Source: Spirogloea muscicola (Eukaryota > Streptophyta > Zygnematophyceae > Spirogloeales > Spirogloeaceae). From it: 11,371 nucleotides of DNA. The notes below the pieces were generated by a model. It saw only the letters and a program-made list of their open reading frames with translations, had not been told where the DNA came from and ran no database searches. Shown piece by piece: positions 6,137 through 11,371 of this stretch. Within the stretch, counting starts at the first letter, position 1; each line of letters starts with the position of its first letter. Both the position numbers and the translations under genes were made by a program. The stretch spans positions 158,383 through 169,753 of the forward strand of contig WELB01000018.1 in NCBI GenBank assembly GCA_009602725.1. Direction: 5' to 3'.

Positions 6137-9100
6137 TCAAGAGCCCGGCTCTTGCCTGGAGCCTTTAGGGAGGAGCTTGAGTTGCTCCAGGGTGCTTATG
6201 GCAGCAGTCCGCACCTCTTCCCTGCCATTATTAGCCAATGACAATAGGTTGTTGACTGCGGTGTCAGAGAACTTGTGCCCTCTGTACTTCTTGGCTTTGA
6301 ACACCCTTTCAAGAATGGCCACAACAATCTTCGAGCTTCTAGGGCTCTTGGCAATAAGGCCAACCACTGCATCGATAATGTCACTCTTGACTAGATAGTC
6401 CACGGCTCTGTCACTGTCTTCTTCGTCCTGCAATGCATGGCCACAGAAAGGGAGAGCTTTAGCTCCATAATAGCAGCAACAAACTCGGACACGATACCCA
6501 CAAGCACTGGGAACAGGTTGGCTCATCGACCCCTCCAGCCTGAGCAGTTCTTATGCAGCAGCCAAAGGACCTTGTCAGAATATGTGTCAGCAACAAGGTT
6601 GTCCCCTCTTCAAAGACCAAGAAGGGCAGCTGGACACATACATCCAACAAGGTCCCCAGAGAAGTTGCAGCACTTGAAGCAGCAGCTGCACTGCCCTCCT
6701 TTATAAGAGCAACTAAAAGAGGTACAGCATCACTCTCCACGAGGCAGAATCGACCAGCAGCTGTGCATCTGCCTTGATGCACCTGCCAAGATCGGGTTTA
6801 GATAGAAGGGAGTGAGATTGCAGCAACTACTGTACACGCAAACAGAGAGTAAATACAGAGGATATTTTCCAATGACAATTGCCTATTGAGAAAGATAGGG
6901 AGCTAGCAAACTGCATCCTAGGTGCTTAAGTGAGGTCATATTTGCTTCTCAAAAGCCAAGAGATTCATAATGTAGAACAAGCATGATGACAGGCAGAATA
7001 TAAGCTGATTGACAAATTCTCCATGACCTCTCTTTGCCAGACAGCAAGATAAAAGCCTCTGTCGATCAGTAGTGCACCTTACAAAAGCCCTTCTCCTTCA
7101 CCCCAAAGCCCGCCATGAGCTTGGATCCAAGTCCCCTGTGCTTGCGAGAATCTGATACACCATCTGTAGCCAAGCTGGGCTGCGCCAAAGAGAGATTGCC
7201 CAATGCCACAGCAGCAGATTGACGTGCAGAATCCGTGCCATTTCGGAGAACATCGATGAGTGGGGAGATCGCCCCCAGCTGGAACACCTCTTGACAAGCA
7301 TCAGGCTCGCTGCACAAACAGAACCAACTTGTAAATTCAAAGCACACTGCTTTAAAGGCTGGAGTCAGCAAGGCTTGGACGAAGGCAGACAGGTCACGAG
7401 TGATGGACCTCAGACTCCAGTGATGGTAGCACAACATCAACATGCAATCGCTAGAGATTGCATTTCTGAAGTAGGATGGATTAATACAGAGTGCTCTGAG
7501 CTTCCAAAACAGCACATCAAGAGGCAAGGGAGAGTATTTGTCAAGCTGCAAGGTTTTATTGATACCTTGGGTTGGTGAACTTAGAGATGGCTTGACACGC
7601 ATGTGTCCGCATGTTCGGGCTTTGAGACGGCAGGCACTTCACAAGTGCCGGAAGAGCCTGGACAATCATGGCACCCACCAAAATCAGGATGACACAGTCT
7701 CCGAAAGGCTTAGCACTGTCAGCTGCGGCCATTATGTAGTGCAGCAGAAGTTCAAAATAGAAGACCATCACTTGGAGAGAAGGTTGCACCACCATCTCTG
7801 CAATTAAATTTTTGTGGTCACCTAGCTAATGCAGCCTAAATACCTTGGTCAGCCACTAGAACGCATCGCTTCAGATTGACTGCAGACGTAGGGTGCCTAC
7901 ATGACCCTTACCTCTTCTTTTAGCAGAACCTTTCGACTGCTGGGATTACCGGCCATGCCAGCAAGAATGCAGGCCACCGCCTCCCTTTCCTCTGCTGGAA
8001 TGGGCCGATCCAGTAACTTGACGATGATTCTTGTGACGCTGTCGCTTGTCACAAGCTTCTCACTAGCATCGGGGTCTTGAGCAAGGTAACTAAGGAGGAT
8101 GAGTGTGCTGGCCCGCATTGAGCCTGATTGAGAATGGCATTCCTGGACATATTTGCATGCAGAAGTGTCACTGGAACAAGTTTATCTCAACCATCTAGGA
8201 AGGGTTTGCAGCAGGAAGTAAGGCACATGGCAGCAGGTTATGACATACAAACTTCCTGGCCAAAAAGCTGCAACATGGTTTCCAAGCATGTTACTTACTG
8301 CCAAGAGGTCAAAAATAGCAGGTACTGCTGCATCATCACCAAGCAGCAAACTTCTCATTTTGCCGCTCTTTGCACCATTCTCTTTCACCATGAATTCAAG
8401 CGCCCGAACTGCATATTCTCTGTTCGTTCCATTCCCCAGCACCAGTATCAGCATTGTGGCTCTGTCCTCCTCATCCAGTGACTCGATGTCCTTATCCACT
8501 AACGCCAGATTCGCAAGAGTGGCCTCAGCTGCCTCTCTCATGCCAGGCGGTCCGGCATTCCTGTTCTGGACCAGCGCAGGGATAGCGCGGTGCTTGGAGA
8601 GGTGCACCCTACAAGGACGTCCAGCGAGGCAGAACAATCAGCACTCCCGCAAAGGGTCCCTCGACCTCAAAATTGCAGAAATGTCAACTCTTGATGCACC
8701 CCAGGACATCATGTGCGTCTGACCTCCTCACCTGTTGGACTCCGTGTGAGAGAGGTGCTCAAGCGCGTAGACAGCTGCCGCCTTCGCCTCGATGGTCCCA
8801 TTGTTGAGCAGGTCTACCAGCGGAGGCACAACTCCTTCCTCCACAAGGGCCACTCTACTTTTTGCGCTTGCTCCCACAGTGACTGTAGCATCAGCCATCA
8901 TCGTTCTGATATCCATCGGACTCTCTGCGAATCACGTCAATCAAGAAGAAGCACTATTACCAACAACAATTGGCAATCCATTGGTCACAGGGCTCAGTGC
9001 CCAAGTGAATGGCAAAATGATTGACTATGACCATGACGCGAGGCAATAAGCTTGGCACATCAGCGTGCGCTTGGCCACCATCCATGCAGTCTTAACTGGG

Positions 9101-11023
9101 TGAGTCACGCTTCCAACTGTGTGCCAACCTCGGCATGCATACTACTGATCTCAATCCCACAATGACAATCAAGAGATGCCTCTTACCTGGCGCAAGCTTG
9201 GCTACGATTGGCTTGAAAAGCCCGGCCCAGCCCATCTGAATGGCAACTTCAGGATCCTCCTTCCACAGCCCCTGGAGGGCCTGCTCTGCAACCTGCTTGA
9301 CCCTGTCGTCTTTGTTGGTGTTGACAACTGCAGCGAGCAGGAACACGGAGCCAGTCTCATTCTTAATGGCTGCTTGTCCGGCCTCTGTTCTGGCAAGAAT
9401 AGCCAGCACATCCAGGACACGCGCGCCGACAGTGACTGGCGACTCATTGCACATCTTGATCAAGACAGGGACAATCCCCAGGTCAGTGACCTCGGCCTGG
9501 CAACACATGCAGGAGCACCAGTGTCAGTGCCCATACACCTCATGCCTTTCATGTGCACTTCAGCTAATCTGCTCATTGCAGACATGTGTGGCGAGGCTAG
9601 TCAACGTCAATGCAACACTGGCAGATTCGGGCAGGGTATGCCAAAAGGAGTATGCAGCATGAAGGGGGTTCAGGAATCTCATCGGGCAGCACATGTGTAC
9701 AGCACGTGTCAGACGGTATGTCAATGAGGGATAAGGATCTACCTTGCTCTCATCTGAGAGTGCCAACAGGTGTACCATGATGGCAATGGCCTTCTCCTTC
9801 AATTCCAAAGGGGCCTCTCCTTTCAGCAACTCCGCAAGATAGCGCACTCCCCCAATGTACACCAGGTGGTCCGCATACTTTTCATCTGCAAGGCTGAGGT
9901 TGAGCAGCTGATTCACAGCCAGCTCAACCACCTTGGGGTCCTCTGACGACAGCTTGCCCAAGCCTTGCCCCAGTATCTTGTGATTGATGCACTCCACATC
10001 CTCCTCAATCGCCTGCCGCAGGGCGTCGTTGGGCACCACCTCGATGCTGCGGAGCTCCTGGCCAGTGTCCGGGCAAGTGTGGTGGCCCGGGTGCGTAGCA
10101 AACCAGCGCTCGATGGACTTCCGGTCGTACGTTCGGCTGGCCTCCACAAGCAGTACAGGGTCCTCCATGAGCTCGCCAGTGATCGGGTCCTTGAAGGAAG
10201 CCGGGATCGAGGCTGAGAGTGTCCGCTGTATCTTCTTCCCCAGCGACGACTGGGACACGAATCTGGTCGAGTCCACGCTGCTGAGCAGGTTGTAAAGCTG
10301 CTTCAGCAGCATTGCGTCCATCTCCCGCATCTCCAATTGCGCCTCTGACAGATCGCGCTGCACCTCCGCCTTGAGTTCTGCGGCCTCGCTCAGCGGAACC
10401 GCTGCCTCCCGGGCAATGTCAGTGACGATATCGATCACCCGACGCTGGTCGTCGATGTTCAGCAGCTGCTCCTCGATCTCGTTCGCCAGGTCCACGCGAG
10501 CGGGCGAGGGCTCAAAGACGGCGCTGCGCATCTCCGTCCTGAGCTGCGCCACCTTCTCCCGCAGGTCGTCAGGGAATGCCGCCGTGAGCTCCATGAGGGA
10601 GACGAGCGCGAGGCAGTGGCCAACCTCCTGCACCGTGGACTGCACATCCTCGACCACCTTCTTGGTGTTGAGCAGGAGGTACACCCGGCTCCGCAGCGAC
10701 GTGCGGCGCGTGACCTCGTACGCCCAGTGGACGGCGGCCTCGAGCCTCTGGAGCCCCTCGATGGCGCCGCCTTTGAGCAGGTCCGGCCGGCGCTTGGTGA
10801 CCTCGTCCAGGACGTAGCGGAGGTCCGCGAGGTAGGAGGCCAGGCGCAGGAAGCTGGCGCGGTCCACCACGATCTCCGACGCCAGCTTCTTCACCTGGTC
10901 GATGGCCTTGACGATGGACGCCAGCACGGCGGCCGGCTCGTAGCCGCCGAGCAGCGAGGCATTGTGCACGGAGTTGACGCTGAGGCCCATGATGCCCGGC
11001 GCCCGAGGGCTGCCGGATGTCAT
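6137..11023 (-). CDS. U-box/armadillo-repeat E3 ubiquitin ligase, SAUL1/PUB42-44-like, nine exons
   Basis: This is a predicted single-subunit E3 that recruits a ubiquitin-charged E2 through the U-box and substrates or membranes through armadillo repeats. Exons are 11023-9743, 9496-9187, 8924-8732, 8608-8299, 8142-7912, 7657-7566, 7309-7078, 6782-6642 and 6427-6137; they total 3081 nt, or 1026 aa. All introns are GT...AG and all junctions are in phase. An N-terminal helical UND-like region (about 20-265) is seen, with blocks such as RASFLRLASYLADLRYVLDE and LRSRVYLLLNTKKVVEDVQ. The U-box (about 275-348) has FKDPITGELMEDPVLL, YDRKSIERWF and CPDTGQEL; Ile281, Asp288-Pro289, Trp307 and Pro318 are in place. 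ARM repeats follow to the end, for example ALPALVKCLPSQSPNMRTHA and QSAAVALGNLSL. A C-x2-H-x3-C-x6-C cluster (882-896) lies near the C-terminus, in a region resembling my memory of Arabidopsis SAUL1 relatives. The start at 11023 is the first in-frame ATG visible; 10990 (MGLSVNSVHN) is also plausible and has the better context. The frame stays open to the window edge, so a longer N-terminus cannot be excluded. Confidence 0.92.
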
Positions 11024-11371
11024 GGCCGGGGCCACGGTGACGGTCTTCAGCGTGGCGGCGGGGTGGCCTGCGGCCCTCGGGGCCGCGCGCGGCGCCTCCT
11101 GGCGGCGGGGGCCCGCCGTGCGCCCCGTGATCGCCGCCGCACGCCCGCCCCTCGCAGGGGCGGCGGACGGCGTCGCCCGGCGTCGCCTGGTCTGCCGCCG
11201 CTGGTTGGCGTACGAATCTCGGCGCGGCGGCGGTGCCACATTGTGAGGACTCTGTTGCCATTTGAGCACGTGGCAGATTGTGGTAGACGTGCTGGAGCAG
11301 AAGGGAAAGCAGCTGGATCTCGAGTGGGGCACCTTGATCCTGCCTCTGCTGCTTGGCCTCCTGAACAGCCC
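11024..11371 (-). promoter_or_regulatory. Probable 5' leader/upstream region of the U-box gene
   Basis: The reading frame of the U-box protein stays open across this GC-rich stretch to the window edge but has no in-frame ATG upstream of 11023. Its translation is Arg/Pro/Ala-rich and looks like untranslated leader. Out-of-frame ATGs lie at 11261 and 11241; the first opens a 230-codon frame that overlaps the real coding region. The transcript therefore probably starts downstream of 11241, or these ATGs are spliced out or skipped. No TATA box was seen here. Confidence 0.4.

Noticed and set aside
7564-7795. Extension of U-box exon 6 upstream into the hydrophobic stretch MAAADSAKPFGDCVILILVG
   Set aside because: It looked like a membrane segment, but an acceptor CAG before 7657 joins in phase to exon 5 and gives continuous ARM sequence (KEE-ALPALVKCLP). 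The hydrophobic stretch is intron.
10569-11261. 230-codon open frame on the minus strand
   Set aside because: It is out of frame with the U-box coding region, and its translation is a low-complexity Arg/Gly/Pro/Ala string without domain features. It is a GC-driven shadow frame.

Overview
The window is eukaryotic nuclear DNA, most likely from a streptophyte: a land plant, or possibly a charophyte alga. The evidence is a plant-type class I small heat-shock protein, a plant-type U-box/armadillo E3 ligase of the SAUL1/PUB42-44 kind, and 16 GT...AG introns of about 90-330 bp that join conserved domains in phase. Exons are GC-rich and the start regions of the two minus-strand genes are very GC-rich. 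I cannot name the species. The moderate introns and compact spacing would suit a non-seed plant or charophyte, but that is inference.

Layout. Positions 1-360 hold a long CT microsatellite, a TCCC tract and the GC-rich leader of gene 1. Gene 1 (361-1095, plus strand) encodes a two-exon class I Hsp20 of 177 aa. The interval 1096-1847 lies between convergent genes and has no convincing ORF. Gene 2 (4952-1848, minus strand) has eight exons and encodes an F-box plus WD40 beta-propeller protein of about 519 aa. The interval 4953-6136 holds gene 2's upstream region (TATA candidate, short upstream ORFs) and the downstream region of gene 3. Gene 3 (11023-6137, minus strand, nine exons) encodes a U-box/armadillo E3 ligase of about 1026 aa. 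Its 5' end lies close to the window edge.

The coding models were rebuilt by hand from frame continuity, splice dinucleotides and domain continuity. Exon lengths sum to whole codons in all three genes (534, 1560 and 3081 nt including stops). The least certain points are the exon 1/exon 2 junction of gene 2 and the start codon of gene 3.

Taken together the genes concern protein quality and turnover: a holdase chaperone, a putative SCF substrate receptor and a single-chain U-box E3 ligase. Nothing shows that they are co-regulated; plant genes are transcribed singly and the grouping may be chance. I found no mobile element, rRNA, tRNA or CRISPR, and nothing I would call a new biological system. 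The most interesting points are a DDB1-binding-type WD (DWD) motif in an F-box protein, a conserved-looking Cys/His cluster in the E3 ligase, an intron inside the Hsp20 alpha-crystallin domain, and several short local duplications inside introns and intergenic DNA.
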